DNA of 64,000 nucleotides from NCBI RefSeq assembly GCF_001618955.1, contig NZ_LVYV01000005.1, forward strand, positions 62,001-126,000, in the 5' to 3' direction. This document shows positions 18,684 to 27,320 of this stretch, piece by piece. This stretch comes from Tardiphaga robiniae. GTDB taxonomy: Bacteria; Pseudomonadota; Alphaproteobacteria; Rhizobiales; Xanthobacteraceae. Below the pieces are notes generated by a model. It ran no database searches, was not told the origin of the DNA, and saw nothing but the letters and a program-made list of their open reading frames with translations. The translations under genes were made by a program, and so were the position numbers. How positions within the stretch are numbered: position 1 is the first letter of the stretch; every line of letters begins with the position of its first letter.

Positions 18684-18830
18684 AGGTAAGTCCTCGTTAA
18701 CACCTGGCGATGCCGCGGCGCATTGCAGCGCGTTTTGATAGCAAGACATTGTTAGTAACTGTGGCGACGCAGTGGCGTGATGGAATTTGCGTGCATTTTC
18801 GTCACCAAATATCAACCTTAAAAGTTAGGG

Positions 18831-18845
18831 TTAAGCGCCGCTTAA
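18831..18845. promoter_or_regulatory. Perfect palindrome upstream of outer-membrane protein gene
   Basis: TTAAGCG-C-CGCTTAA, a perfect 7-1-7 inverted repeat about 85 bases before the ATG, preceded by TTAAAAGTTAGGGTTAAG. Candidate operator or 5'-leader hairpin; no regulator is known from the sequence. Confidence 0.4.
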
Positions 18846-18928
18846 GGAGTTGGTGTCATCGTCCGTTTGTGAGTTTCCGAGTGTGAGGCCTCCATTAGTT
18901 GCCTCTTTGGCCCAAAAGGACGAAGCCA

Positions 18929-19798
18929 ATGCGTAGCGTTAAATTCATTCTGGCCGCGGGCGCGGCTTCCCTGATGTCGACCGCCGTTCTCGCTGCCGAC
19001 ATGCCCATTGCTCCACCGCCTCAGATGTATGCGCCGCCGCCGGTCGAAGACTTCGGCGGTTGGTACCTGCGCGGCGATATCGGTTTCAGCAACCAGCGCG
19101 TCAAGAACATCGAGATGGGTGACGGTCGCAACGCCAATCTCCTCTCGCTTCAGCAGACCACTGCCTTTGATACGGCTGGCATCTTCCAGCTCGGCGTCGG
19201 TTATCAGTTTAACAACTGGTTCCGCGGTGACATCACCGGCCAGTATCGCGGCAATTCGAACTTCAAGGGCACCGATCACGTAACGTTCCCGTCGAGCGGC
19301 CTCGTCGGTACCGGCGTGAACAACTACAACGCCACCAAATCCGAATGGGTGGTGATGGCCAACGGCTACGTCGATCTCGGCACCTGGTGGTGCGTGACCC
19401 CGTTCGTCGGCGCCGGCGTCGGTATGGCTCGCGTCAATATCGGGAACTACACGGATAACGGTGCGATCAATGTCGGTTCCGCCGGCGGCGTGCCCTTCAT
19501 CGGTGGCCCGTTCCCGAGCTATGCAAGTGCACCTGCTGCATCGAAGTGGAACTTCGCATGGGCCCTGCACACGGGCCTGGCTTACAAGGTCAATCCGGCA
19601 ATGACCGTCGAACTTGGCTACAGCTACATGAACCTCGGCGATGGCCAGACCGGGCCGGTCTCGACCTATGACGGCTTCACCCGCGGCGTGGCGATGCAGT
19701 TCAAGGACATCACCTCGCATGACCTGAAGCTCGGCGTGCGCTGGAACCTCGATAGCCCGCCGGCCTACGCGCCGCCGCCGTTGATCCGCAAGGGCTAA
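18929..19798 (+). CDS. Outer-membrane beta-barrel protein (Omp25/31-like)
   Basis: A 289-residue protein. Signal peptide 1-22 ends AVLAADM; then a Pro-rich linker (APPPQMYAPPPVE) leads into FGGWYLRGDIGFS, the usual first strand of rhizobial eight-stranded porin-like barrels. Alternating hydrophobic strands follow, including FQLGVGYQFNNWFRGDITGQYRG and a penultimate NPAMTVELGYSYMNLGDGQ; it ends DLKLGVRWNLD then a Pro tail. RBS AAAGGA at 18915. A second, unrelated-length barrel gene follows at 19953. Likely structural or adhesion role. Confidence 0.85.
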   Translation: MRSVKFILAAGAASLMSTAVLAADMPIAPPPQMYAPPPVEDFGGWYLRGDIGFSNQRVKNIEMGDGRNANLLSLQQTTAFDTAGIFQLGVGYQFNNWFRGDITGQYRGNSNFKGTDHVTFPSSGLVGTGVNNYNATKSEWVVMANGYVDLGTWWCVTPFVGAGVGMARVNIGNYTDNGAINVGSAGGVPFIGGPFPSYASAPAASKWNFAWALHTGLAYKVNPAMTVELGYSYMNLGDGQTGPVSTYDGFTRGVAMQFKDITSHDLKLGVRWNLDSPPAYAPPPLIRKG

Positions 19799-19836
19799 GG
19801 CGAGCGCTGATCGCCTCAACTATCTTAAGACATCTT

Positions 19837-19868
19837 AACGGCGCGGGAGCTTCCCGCGCCGTTTTGTT
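19837..19868 (+). terminator. Terminator after outer-membrane protein gene 1
   Basis: Stem AACGGCGCGGGA, loop GCT, TCCCGCGCCGTT, followed by TTGTTTT. Long GC-rich perfect stem with T-rich tail. Confidence 0.85.
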
Positions 19869-19952
19869 TTGCGCGGGTAGTATCATCGCAACCAATGATT
19901 AAGGTTAACAGCGGATGATCGGGACAGTTCGGTGAGTTGGGGAATTGTCGTG

Positions 19953-20780
19953 ATGCGTAAGTTCATCTTTGCCGCAGTGCTTTCGATCGCAGCGCCAGCG
20001 GCTCATGCAGCCGACCTGCCAATTCTGCGCGGCTCGCTTTCTGAAGGCAGAACAATGGGGCGATCCGACTGGGATGGCTTCTATATCGGCGCCCATGCCG
20101 GCTACGGGACATCCGACGAAAAATTCACCGGTTCGAATTCCACGATGACCGCAGGCGTGCTCGCCAACACTCTGGTCGAAAGTGAGATGGGCGTTTCGCA
20201 ATGGCCTCTCACCTTCACGAAGCAGTCGTCGCACGGAAACGGGTGGGGTGGCTTCGCTGGCTACAATTCCCAGTGGGATGATGTCGTCATCGGCGTGGAA
20301 ATGAGCTATCTGCACGGCAAGTTCGGCGGCTCGGATTCGGGGAGTATGACACGCTACAGTCTGCTGTCCGATAACAACTACCATTCGGTGAGCTCGTCGG
20401 CTACGAGCTCCATCGCAATCAGCGATATCGGGACGTTTCGCGCGCGGGCCGGTTATGCCTACGGCGCCTTTTTGCCCTACATGTTCGGCGGTCTGGCGCT
20501 TGGTCAGGCCGATATCGTTAGGAGTGTTGCGGTCCGTGACTTCGTGACCGCCGGCCCGGGGTCCACGACGCCGGCGAGCTTGCTCGGCAACCAGGGCACA
20601 GCGACGCAGGTCCAGGGCCAGTATAGCCGGCTGATCTATGGCTATACCGCCGGCCTTGGCGTTGATATCAATCTGATCGGCGGATTGTTCGCGCGCGCAG
20701 AGTGGGAATACGTCCGCTTCACGTCATCGATTGATACCAATATCAACACCGTGCGAGCCGGCGTCGGCTACAAGTTCTGA
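19953..20780 (+). CDS. Outer-membrane beta-barrel protein 2
   Basis: A 275-residue exported barrel. Signal peptide 1-20 (MRKFIFAAVL, ending AAHAADLP); the first strand motif WDGFYIGAHAGYG and the ending NTVRAGVGYKF (terminal Phe) are the hallmarks of rhizobial Omp31/porin-like proteins. A central GYAYGAFLPYMFGGLALG strand pair is also typical. The long polar loop rich in Ser/Asn (about 105-135) suggests a surface loop. The start at 19953 is chosen over a GTG/ATG seven codons upstream because the signal peptide begins there. Confidence 0.83.
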   Translation: MRKFIFAAVLSIAAPAAHAADLPILRGSLSEGRTMGRSDWDGFYIGAHAGYGTSDEKFTGSNSTMTAGVLANTLVESEMGVSQWPLTFTKQSSHGNGWGGFAGYNSQWDDVVIGVEMSYLHGKFGGSDSGSMTRYSLLSDNNYHSVSSSATSSIAISDIGTFRARAGYAYGAFLPYMFGGLALGQADIVRSVAVRDFVTAGPGSTTPASLLGNQGTATQVQGQYSRLIYGYTAGLGVDINLIGGLFARAEWEYVRFTSSIDTNINTVRAGVGYKF

Positions 20781-20879
20781 CCAGCCAAGGTCGCGTACGT
20801 TCGGCGCGAGTTTGATCTCTGTTGACATGCCGTTTGACGAATGCTGCCTTACCGTGTCTGAGGATGCGGGGCAGTCATC

Positions 20880-21461
20880 ATGAAAATCTACGGCGATCTG
20901 AATTCCGGCAATTGCCTGAAGGTGAAGTGGGTGAGCGATCACCTCAAACTTCCCTATACGTGGATTGATATCGACACCAGCAAGGGCGAGAGCCGGACGC
21001 CGGAGTTTCTGGCGCTTAACGGCGCCGGCCAGGTGCCGACCGTCGTGCTCGACGACGGCCGCCCACTCGCGCAATCCAACGCCATCATCCGCTATCTCGC
21101 GCGTGGCAGCGATCTGATCCCGACCGACGCCTATGGCGCCGCCAGGATGGATGAATGGCTGTTCTGGGAACAATACAGCCACGAGCCCTATATCGCGGTG
21201 TGCCGCTATCAGATCGTCTATCTCGGCAAGACAATTTCGGATCTCGATCCTGAGAAGCTCAAGCGCGGTTATTTCGCGCTCGCTCGCATGGAGCATCACC
21301 TGACAACGTCGCGTTTCCTTGTCGGAGATCGCGTCTCGCTGGCCGACGCGTCGTTGCTGGCCTATACGCGCGTGGCCCATGAGGGCGGCTTTCATCTCGA
21401 CGGTTACGCATCGATCAGGCGCTGGATCGCCGACAGCGAGAAGGCGTTGGGCATCGTATGA
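20880..21461 (+). CDS. Glutathione S-transferase family protein
   Basis: 193-residue cytosolic GST. Thioredoxin-like part: YGDLNSGNCLKVKWVSDHL, NGAGQVPTVVLDDG (cis-Pro), AQSNAIIRYLA. C-terminal helices hold DEWLFWEQYSHEPYIAVCRY and the N-cap box VSLADASLLAYTRVA. Its ATG follows an intergenic gap; its stop overlaps the start of the next gene (ATGA), so the two were translationally coupled. Confidence 0.88.
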   Translation: MKIYGDLNSGNCLKVKWVSDHLKLPYTWIDIDTSKGESRTPEFLALNGAGQVPTVVLDDGRPLAQSNAIIRYLARGSDLIPTDAYGAARMDEWLFWEQYSHEPYIAVCRYQIVYLGKTISDLDPEKLKRGYFALARMEHHLTTSRFLVGDRVSLADASLLAYTRVAHEGGFHLDGYASIRRWIADSEKALGIV

Positions 21462-21933
21462 GCACGAAGATCGTACTGCGGCCGGCGCAGCGCGAGGACG
21501 TCGCAGCGATCGTGGCGATGCTGGCCGATGATGCGCTCGGCCGTGGCCGCGAGCGCATCGAGGATCCGTTGCCGAAATCTTATTACGATGCCTTCGACAA
21601 GGTCGCGCATGATCCAAATATCCAGTTGATGGTTGCAGAAGGTGGCGACGGCAGCGTGGTCGGATGCCTGCAGCTCTGCATCCTGCCGGGCTTGAGCTCG
21701 CAGGGCGCTTCGCGGGCGCTCATCGGGGATGTTCGTGTGTCGACGACGCTGCGCAGCCAGGGCATCGGCGAACAACTGGTGCGATGGGCCATTGGCGAGG
21801 CACAGGCGAGGCACAGGCGAGGGGATGCAAACTCGTCGAGCTGCTGACGCATCAGACCCGGGTCGATGCCCAGCGATTCTACAAACGGCTCGGTTTCGCT
21901 GACAGCCATGTGGGGATGACGTTCCGCTTCTAG
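21458..21933 (+). pseudogene. GNAT N-acetyltransferase, disrupted by an 11-bp tandem duplication
   Basis: The frame from 21458 (MSTKIVLRPAQREDVAAIVA) follows a GNAT fold through VVGCLQLCILPGL, DVRVSTTLRSQGIGEQLVRWA (acetyl-CoA loop) to IGEAQAR, then reads into nonsense and stops at 21847. The rest, GCKLVELLTHQTRVDAQRFY then KRLGFADSHVGMTFRF, lies in another frame to 21933. An 11-base unit GGCGAGGCACA occurs twice in tandem (21794-21804, 21805-21815). Removing one copy restores a continuous 154-residue GNAT protein. Overlaps the GST stop codon. Confidence 0.88.
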
Positions 21934-22094
21934 GCCACGCGCGATCACCATGCCGTGCGGCGGACGCCGCGCGGCGCCGTCATTGCAAGGCATCAGCAAA
22001 ACCGGTGGTGGTACGCCGGACCGGCGACGTCATCCGGCCATCAATGACGCGTGATAGCCCGGAAGTCGCTTGACGCTCCAGGTCGGTTCCCATA

Positions 22095-22149
22095 TCCACG
22101 CCAGTGGGACACCTCCCCCCAACGGGAGGCTAGCTATCTGGAAGGATAG
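22095..22149 (+). promoter_or_regulatory. serC leader RNA element (putative)
   Basis: Three consecutive hairpins precede the serC ATG (22153): TCCAC-GCCA-GTGGG (22095-22108), CCTCCC-CCCAAC-GGGAGG (22112-22129) and CTATC-TGGAAG-GATAG (22134-22149). The last sequesters the Shine-Dalgarno GGAAGGA. A serC leader motif in which the final stem overlaps the serC ribosome binding site is known from alphaproteobacteria; this layout fits it. Predicted to control translation of serC; ligand unknown. Confidence 0.6.
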
Positions 22150-22152
22150 AAC

Positions 22153-23325
22153 ATGACTGCAGCGAAGCCTTCTTCGCGGCCCAACGTGCCGCATTTCTCC
22201 TCCGGCCCCTGCGCCAAGCGCCCCGGCTGGACCCCCGAAAAACTCTCTGACGCAGCTCTCGGTCGTTCGCACCGCGCCAAGATCGGCAAAAACAAGCTCA
22301 AGCTCGCGATCGATCTGACGCGCGAAGTGCTTGAAGTGCCCGCCGATTACCGCATCGGTATCGTGCCGGCCTCGGATACGGGCGCCGTCGAAATGGCGCT
22401 GTGGTCGTTGCTCGGGCCGCGTCCGGTCACCACCATCGCCTGGGAATCCTTCGGCGAAGGCTGGGTCTCCGATATCGTCAAGGAGCTGAAGCTCAAGGAT
22501 GTCACCAAACTGCATGCCGGCTATGGCGAACTCCCCGATCTCGCACAGGCCGATCCGAATTCGGACATCGTCTTCACCTGGAACGGCACGACCTCCGGCG
22601 TGCGCGTGCCGAATGCCGACTGGATCAAGGCCGACCGTGAAGGCCTGACCATCTGCGACGCCACTTCGGCCGCCTTCGCGCAGCCGCTCGACTGGGCCAA
22701 GCTCGATGTCGTCACCTTCTCCTGGCAGAAGGCGCTGGGCGGTGAAGCCGCGCATGGCATGCTGGTGCTGTCGCCGCGCGCCGTGGCGCGTCTGGAGAGC
22801 TATACGCCGCCGTGGCCGCTGCCGAAGATCTTCCGCATGACCAAGGGCGGCAAGCTCAACGAAGGCATCTTCGTCGGTGAGACCATCAACACGCCGTCGA
22901 TGCTGTGCGTGGAGGATTATCTCGATGCGCTCGGCTGGGCCAAGTCGGTCGGAGGCCTGAAGGCGCTGATCGCACGTGCGGACGCCAACACCAAGGCGCT
23001 CGCGGACTGGAAAGCGAAGACGCCGTGGATCGACTTCCTCGCGGCCGATCCCGCGATCCGCTCCAACACGTCGGTGTGCGTGAAGGTGATCGATCCTGCG
23101 ATCACCGCGCTATCGCCGGACGCGCAGGCTGACTTCGCGAAGAAGCTGGTCGCGGCTGTCGAGAAGGAAAATGCCGGTTTCGACTTCGCGCATTATCGCG
23201 ATGCGCCGGCTGGTCTGCGCATCTGGTGCGGTGCCACGGTCGAAGCCAAGGACGTCGAAATCCTCAAGCAGTGGATCGACTGGGCCTTTGCCGAGGCCAA
23301 GGCCTCGCTCGCAAAAGCGGCCTGA
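22153..23325 (+). CDS. serC: Phosphoserine aminotransferase
   Basis: PLP enzyme converting 3-phosphohydroxypyruvate and glutamate to phosphoserine; second step of serine synthesis. 390 residues, the long alphaproteobacterial type. Landmarks: [12 protein letters not shown] at the N-terminus, [46 protein letters not shown] and the PLP lysine region [26 protein letters not shown] lies inside the leader hairpin. Followed by serA 233 bases downstream; probably an operon. Confidence 0.95.
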   Translation: MTAAKPSSRPNVPHFSSGPCAKRPGWTPEKLSDAALGRSHRAKIGKNKLKLAIDLTREVLEVPADYRIGIVPASDTGAVEMALWSLLGPRPVTTIAWESFGEGWVSDIVKELKLKDVTKLHAGYGELPDLAQADPNSDIVFTWNGTTSGVRVPNADWIKADREGLTICDATSAAFAQPLDWAKLDVVTFSWQKALGGEAAHGMLVLSPRAVARLESYTPPWPLPKIFRMTKGGKLNEGIFVGETINTPSMLCVEDYLDALGWAKSVGGLKALIARADANTKALADWKAKTPWIDFLAADPAIRSNTSVCVKVIDPAITALSPDAQADFAKKLVAAVEKENAGFDFAHYRDAPAGLRIWCGATVEAKDVEILKQWIDWAFAEAKASLAKAA

Positions 23326-23337
23326 GCAGCTTCGCTA

Positions 23338-23480
23338 ACCTCGCCCCGCATTTGCGGGGAGAGGTCGGCGCGTAGCGCCGGGTGAGGGGCCTTGCATGGC
23401 GTCTCACCAAACTCAGCGTTTGCGGGTCGAAAGCGGCCCCTCATCCCGACCTTCTCCCCGTAAGAACGGGGAGAAGGAGA
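23338..23480. repeat. Palindromic repeats between serC and serA
   Basis: Contains CCCCGC-ATTT-GCGGGG, then CGGCGC-GTA-GCGCCG, and after a gap CTCCCCGT-AAGA-ACGGGGAG. The flanks GGTGAGGGGC and GCCCCTCATC are inverted. This matches the common rhizobial class of intergenic repeats (inference from recall). It lies inside the presumed serC-serA transcript and would form stable mRNA hairpins. Confidence 0.6.
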
Positions 23481-23558
23481 AGCATTCGCTTAGCTACTTT
23501 CATTCCACATCGGCGCCGTGCGCCGTCCCTCCTTTCGCGGAGGGTGAAGGAGCCCATC

Positions 23559-25148
23559 ATGACCGCCCCCAAAGTTCTCATTTCCGACGCTCTCTCTCCC
23601 GCCGCCGTGCAGATCTTTCGGGATCGCGGCATCGACGTGGACTTTCAGCCGAACCTCGGCAAGGACAAAGACAAGCTCGCCGAGATCATCGGCAACTACG
23701 ACGGCCTCGCCATCCGCTCGGCCACCAAGGCGACCGCGAAGATTCTCGAGAAGGCGACGCGCCTGAAGGTGATCGGCCGCGCCGGCATCGGCGTCGACAA
23801 TGTCGAAATTCCCGCGGCGACCGCCAAGGGCATCATCGTGATGAACACGCCGTTCGGCAATTCGATCACCACCGCCGAACATGCGATCACGCTGATGCTC
23901 TCGCTCGCCCGCGAGATTCCGCAGGCCGATGCATCGACGCAGGCCGGCAAGTGGGAGAAGAACCGCTTCATGGGCGTCGAGATCACCGGCAAGACGCTGG
24001 GCGTGATCGGTTGCGGCAATATCGGCGCCATCGCGGCCGACCGTGCGCTCGGCCTGCGCATGAAGGTCATCGCCTTCGATCCGTTCCTGTCGCCGGAGCG
24101 TGCCAAGGATATCGGCGTCGAGAAGGTCGAGCTGGATGAGCTGTTCAAGCGTGCCGATTTCATCACGCTGCATACGCCGTTGACCGAGAAGACGAAGAAC
24201 ATCATTGATGCCGCTGCCATCGCCAAGATGAAGCCCGGCGTGCGCATCATCAATTGCGCGCGCGGCGGTCTGGTCGACGAGCAGGCGCTGGTCGATGCGC
24301 TGAATAGCAAGCATGTCGCCGGCGCTGCCTTCGACGTGTTCGTCGAGGAGCCGGCCACCAAGAACGTGCTGTTCGGCCACCCTAACGTGATCTGCACGCC
24401 GCATCTGGGTGCATCGACCACCGAAGCGCAGGAGAATGTCGCGCTGCAGGTCGCCGAGCAGATGTCGGATTATTTGCTGTCGGGCGCGATCTCCAACGCG
24501 GTCAATTTCCCGTCGATCACCGCGGAAGAAGCGCCGAAGCTGAAGCCGTTCATCGAACTCGCCGAGAAGCTTGGCTCGTTCGCGGGCCAGCTCACCGAGA
24601 CCGGCATTGCCAAGGTGCAGATCACCTATGAAGGCGCGGTGGCCGAAATGAAGATCAAGGCCCTGACGTCTGCTGCATTGAGCGGGTTGCTGCGGCCAAT
24701 GCTCGGCGACGTCAACGTCGTCTCCGCGCCGGCCGTTGCCAAGGAGCGCGGCATGGTGGTCGATGAAGTGGTGCGCGCGGCGCAGAGCGATTACGAAAGC
24801 CTGATCACCGTTACGGTTATCACCGAACGGCAGGAACGCTCGGTGTCCGGCACTGTCTATCATGACGGCAAGCCGCGGCTGGTTGATATCAAGGGTATCC
24901 GCGTCGATGCCGAATTCGGGAAGTCGATGATCTATGTCACCAACGAGGACAAGCCGGGCTTTATCGGAAAGTTCGCCTCGCTGCTCGGCGATGCCAAGGT
25001 CAACATCGCAACCTTCCATCTCGGCCGCAACGAACAGGGCGGTGACGCCATCGCGCTGGTGGAGATCGACGGCGTTGTGCCGGCCGATGTGCTGAGCAAG
25101 GTGCAGGCGCTGCCGCAGGTGAAACAGGCCAAGGCGCTGACGTTCTGA
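23559..25148 (+). CDS. serA: D-3-phosphoglycerate dehydrogenase with C-terminal ACT domain
   Basis: Catalyses the first committed step of serine synthesis, 3-phosphoglycerate to 3-phosphohydroxypyruvate with NAD. 529 residues: the long form with substrate/NAD domains (1-310), an intervening domain (about 315-450) and an ACT domain (about 455-529; IYVTNEDKPGFIGKFASLLG). Landmarks: GRAGIGVDNVEIPAAT, the Rossmann GVIGCGNIGAI, CARGGLVDE and the catalytic pair around PHLGASTTEA. GAAGGAG at 23546 fixes the start at 23559. The ACT domain suggests serine feedback inhibition. Confidence 0.96.
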   Translation: MTAPKVLISDALSPAAVQIFRDRGIDVDFQPNLGKDKDKLAEIIGNYDGLAIRSATKATAKILEKATRLKVIGRAGIGVDNVEIPAATAKGIIVMNTPFGNSITTAEHAITLMLSLAREIPQADASTQAGKWEKNRFMGVEITGKTLGVIGCGNIGAIAADRALGLRMKVIAFDPFLSPERAKDIGVEKVELDELFKRADFITLHTPLTEKTKNIIDAAAIAKMKPGVRIINCARGGLVDEQALVDALNSKHVAGAAFDVFVEEPATKNVLFGHPNVICTPHLGASTTEAQENVALQVAEQMSDYLLSGAISNAVNFPSITAEEAPKLKPFIELAEKLGSFAGQLTETGIAKVQITYEGAVAEMKIKALTSAALSGLLRPMLGDVNVVSAPAVAKERGMVVDEVVRAAQSDYESLITVTVITERQERSVSGTVYHDGKPRLVDIKGIRVDAEFGKSMIYVTNEDKPGFIGKFASLLGDAKVNIATFHLGRNEQGGDAIALVEIDGVVPADVLSKVQALPQVKQAKALTF

Positions 25149-25175
25149 GTGTCTCTTACCTGAGCTGACATTGCC

Positions 25176-25206
25176 AAAATCCCCGCCCGAAAGGCGGGGA
25201 TTTTTT
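25176..25206 (+). terminator. Terminator of the serC-serA unit
   Basis: Stem AATCCCCGCC (25178-25187), loop CGAAA, GGCGGGGATT, then six T to 25206. Strong Rho-independent terminator. Confidence 0.92.
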
Positions 25207-25348
25207 CGTTTTGCGGAAAATGTTCACATTCAGGTCGGCGCGGCAGGTTTGCCCCCGCCCGCACGTGTAAGGATTTGGGAACACTACCCCGGTAAGTTTA
25301 CCGCGAGGAATCAGCGATCGAAAATCGCACGCTCGGGGGAATACAGCC

Positions 25349-27028
25349 GTGAAGCTCGCCAATATCCGTATTACGTACAAGCTCGTCGTTCTGGTGGCCG
25401 TCACCATGATCGGCCTCTGCGCCGCGGGCATTCTGGCCGCCTATATGGTCAAGAGCGAGATGCTCTCCGCGCGAACCGAGCAGCTGAAGTCGATCGTCGA
25501 AATCGGAACCAACGTAGCGGCCAGCATCCAGAAGGATGTCGCAGCAGGCAAGCTCACCAAGGAAGCCGCGACCGCCGAGCTGGTACGCCGCATCGAGCCG
25601 ATGACCTATGACAATGGCAACTATCTGTTCATCTACACGATGGACGGTGAGGTGGTTCATCTGCCGGGCTTCAAGGCGGGATCCAACCGGCTCGACGTCA
25701 AGGTCAGTGGCGTTGCCATTACGCGTGAATTCCGCGACGGCGTCGCAGCCAACGGCACGAAGATTCTGACTTACGAATTCCAGAAGCCCAATGAGCAGGT
25801 CCCGTCGCGCAAGATGGGCTATGCGGCGGCGCTTCCCGGCTGGAACATGTTTATTGCCACCGGCGCCTATCTCGATGACCTCGACGCCCATCTGAAACCG
25901 ATCATCTGGGCGCTCGGTCTTGCCATGCTGGCTATTGCCGCAGTGGCGGGTGCGATCGCGTGGCTGATCGGCCGTAGCATCACCAAGCCGCTCGGCATGC
26001 TGGGATCGCGCATGGAGTCGCTCGCCAATGGTGCGCTGGATGAAGAAATTCCCGGCGTTGGCCGCGGCGATGAAGTCGGCGCGATGGCCAAGACGGTTCA
26101 GGTGTTCAAGGACAATGCGCTGCGTATCCGCTCGCTCGAACAGGTCGAGGCGGATGCTCAGGGCCGTATCGCCGCGGAGCGCCGCGCCGCCATGGAGGCG
26201 ATGGCCACGGATTTCGAGCGCAGCGTGACCGGTATCGTTCGCTCGGTCTCGACCGCGGCGGTCGGCATGCAGAGCACCGCGCAGTCGATGACCGCGACGG
26301 CGAGCGATGCAAGCTCGCGCGCCGCGACGGTCAGTGCAGCTTCGACGCGCTCGTCCGACAATGTCAGCACGGTTGCGGCGGCTGCGGAGGAATTGTCGGC
26401 GTCAGTCAGTGAAGTGCTGCGTCAGGTATCGGCTTCCAGCGAGATCGCCAGCAAGGCGGTGGGCGATGCCGAGCGCACCAATGCGACTGTTCAGATCCTG
26501 TCGAGCGGCGCTGAGAAGATCGGCGAAGTGGTACAGCTGATCCACAGCATTGCCTCGCAGACCAATTTGCTCGCGCTCAATGCGACCATCGAAGCCGCAC
26601 GTGCCGGCGAGTCCGGTCGCGGCTTCGCGGTGGTGGCATCCGAAGTGAAGGCGCTGGCCAGCCAGACCGCAAAGGCTACCGAGGAAATTTCGGCGCAGGT
26701 CGCCGCCATGCAGGCATCGACCAGCGAGGCCGTTGCATCGATCGGCGCCATCACCGGCACCATCGCCCAGATGAGCCAGATCACCAACACGATCTCTGTG
26801 GCGGTGGAGCAGCAGGGCACGGCGACGCAGGAAATCGCGCGCAACATTCAGTCGGTGTCGGCCGGCGCGAATGAGATCAGCAATCATATCGGCGGCGTCA
26901 GCAGCGCAGCCGAGGCCACCGGCTCTGCGGCGTCACAGGTGCTGTCGAATGCAAAGGAGCTGGAGAGCCAGTCCGGCATGCTGCGCACCGCCGTGGATGA
27001 ATTCCTCGCCAAGGTGAGAGCGGCCTGA
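25349..27028 (+). CDS. Methyl-accepting chemotaxis protein, sCache-HAMP-MCP (tandem copy 1)
   Basis: Transmembrane chemoreceptor, 559 residues. TM1 about 10-32; periplasmic single-Cache domain about 35-175 ([20 protein letters not shown], later [18 protein letters not shown]); TM2 about 188-210; HAMP about 210-262; signalling coiled coil with the hairpin tip [20 protein letters not shown]; ends at KVRAA without a CheR-binding pentapeptide. Starts at GTG 25349 after GGGGGA. The cytoplasmic part is nearly identical in protein to the next gene, but the sensor differs, so both feed the same array with different ligands. Confidence 0.93.
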   Translation: MKLANIRITYKLVVLVAVTMIGLCAAGILAAYMVKSEMLSARTEQLKSIVEIGTNVAASIQKDVAAGKLTKEAATAELVRRIEPMTYDNGNYLFIYTMDGEVVHLPGFKAGSNRLDVKVSGVAITREFRDGVAANGTKILTYEFQKPNEQVPSRKMGYAAALPGWNMFIATGAYLDDLDAHLKPIIWALGLAMLAIAAVAGAIAWLIGRSITKPLGMLGSRMESLANGALDEEIPGVGRGDEVGAMAKTVQVFKDNALRIRSLEQVEADAQGRIAAERRAAMEAMATDFERSVTGIVRSVSTAAVGMQSTAQSMTATASDASSRAATVSAASTRSSDNVSTVAAAAEELSASVSEVLRQVSASSEIASKAVGDAERTNATVQILSSGAEKIGEVVQLIHSIASQTNLLALNATIEAARAGESGRGFAVVASEVKALASQTAKATEEISAQVAAMQASTSEAVASIGAITGTIAQMSQITNTISVAVEQQGTATQEIARNIQSVSAGANEISNHIGGVSSAAEATGSAASQVLSNAKELESQSGMLRTAVDEFLAKVRAA

Positions 27029-27039
27029 GTCAAATCCTT

Positions 27040-27068
27040 CCCCGAGCGCGGCTTTGCTGCGCTCGGGG
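27040..27068. other. GC-rich hairpin between tandem chemoreceptor genes
   Basis: CCCCGAGCGC (27040-27049) pairs perfectly with GCGCTCGGGG (27059-27068), 9-base loop. No T run follows, so it may be a weak terminator or mRNA-stabilising stem. Further on, AACCGCGGTT (27217-27226) is a perfect palindrome close before the next gene. Confidence 0.5.
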
Positions 27069-27320
27069 AGCTACCAGGCTGGGACTTGCCTGAACTATTG
27101 AGCTTCGGCCGCTGCGTCGTATCGCTGCACCACCAAATTTAAATCTGCACAATGATAGTTCATGTAGGTTCTAAAATACCTTTAGTGCGACTTTTGGCGC
27201 ATTCGAGGTAACCTATAACCGCGGTTGCAGAAATGGAACTACACACCGCTTCACGAACTCGAAACCACACCCTGCAATGGTGAATCGCTCATTTCAGCGC
27301 GCCTTACAGGGATACTTCCC

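Noticed and set aside
23490-25019. 509-codon minus-strand frame antisense to serA
   Set aside because: Composition is that of a complementary shadow; no domain; serA is unambiguous.
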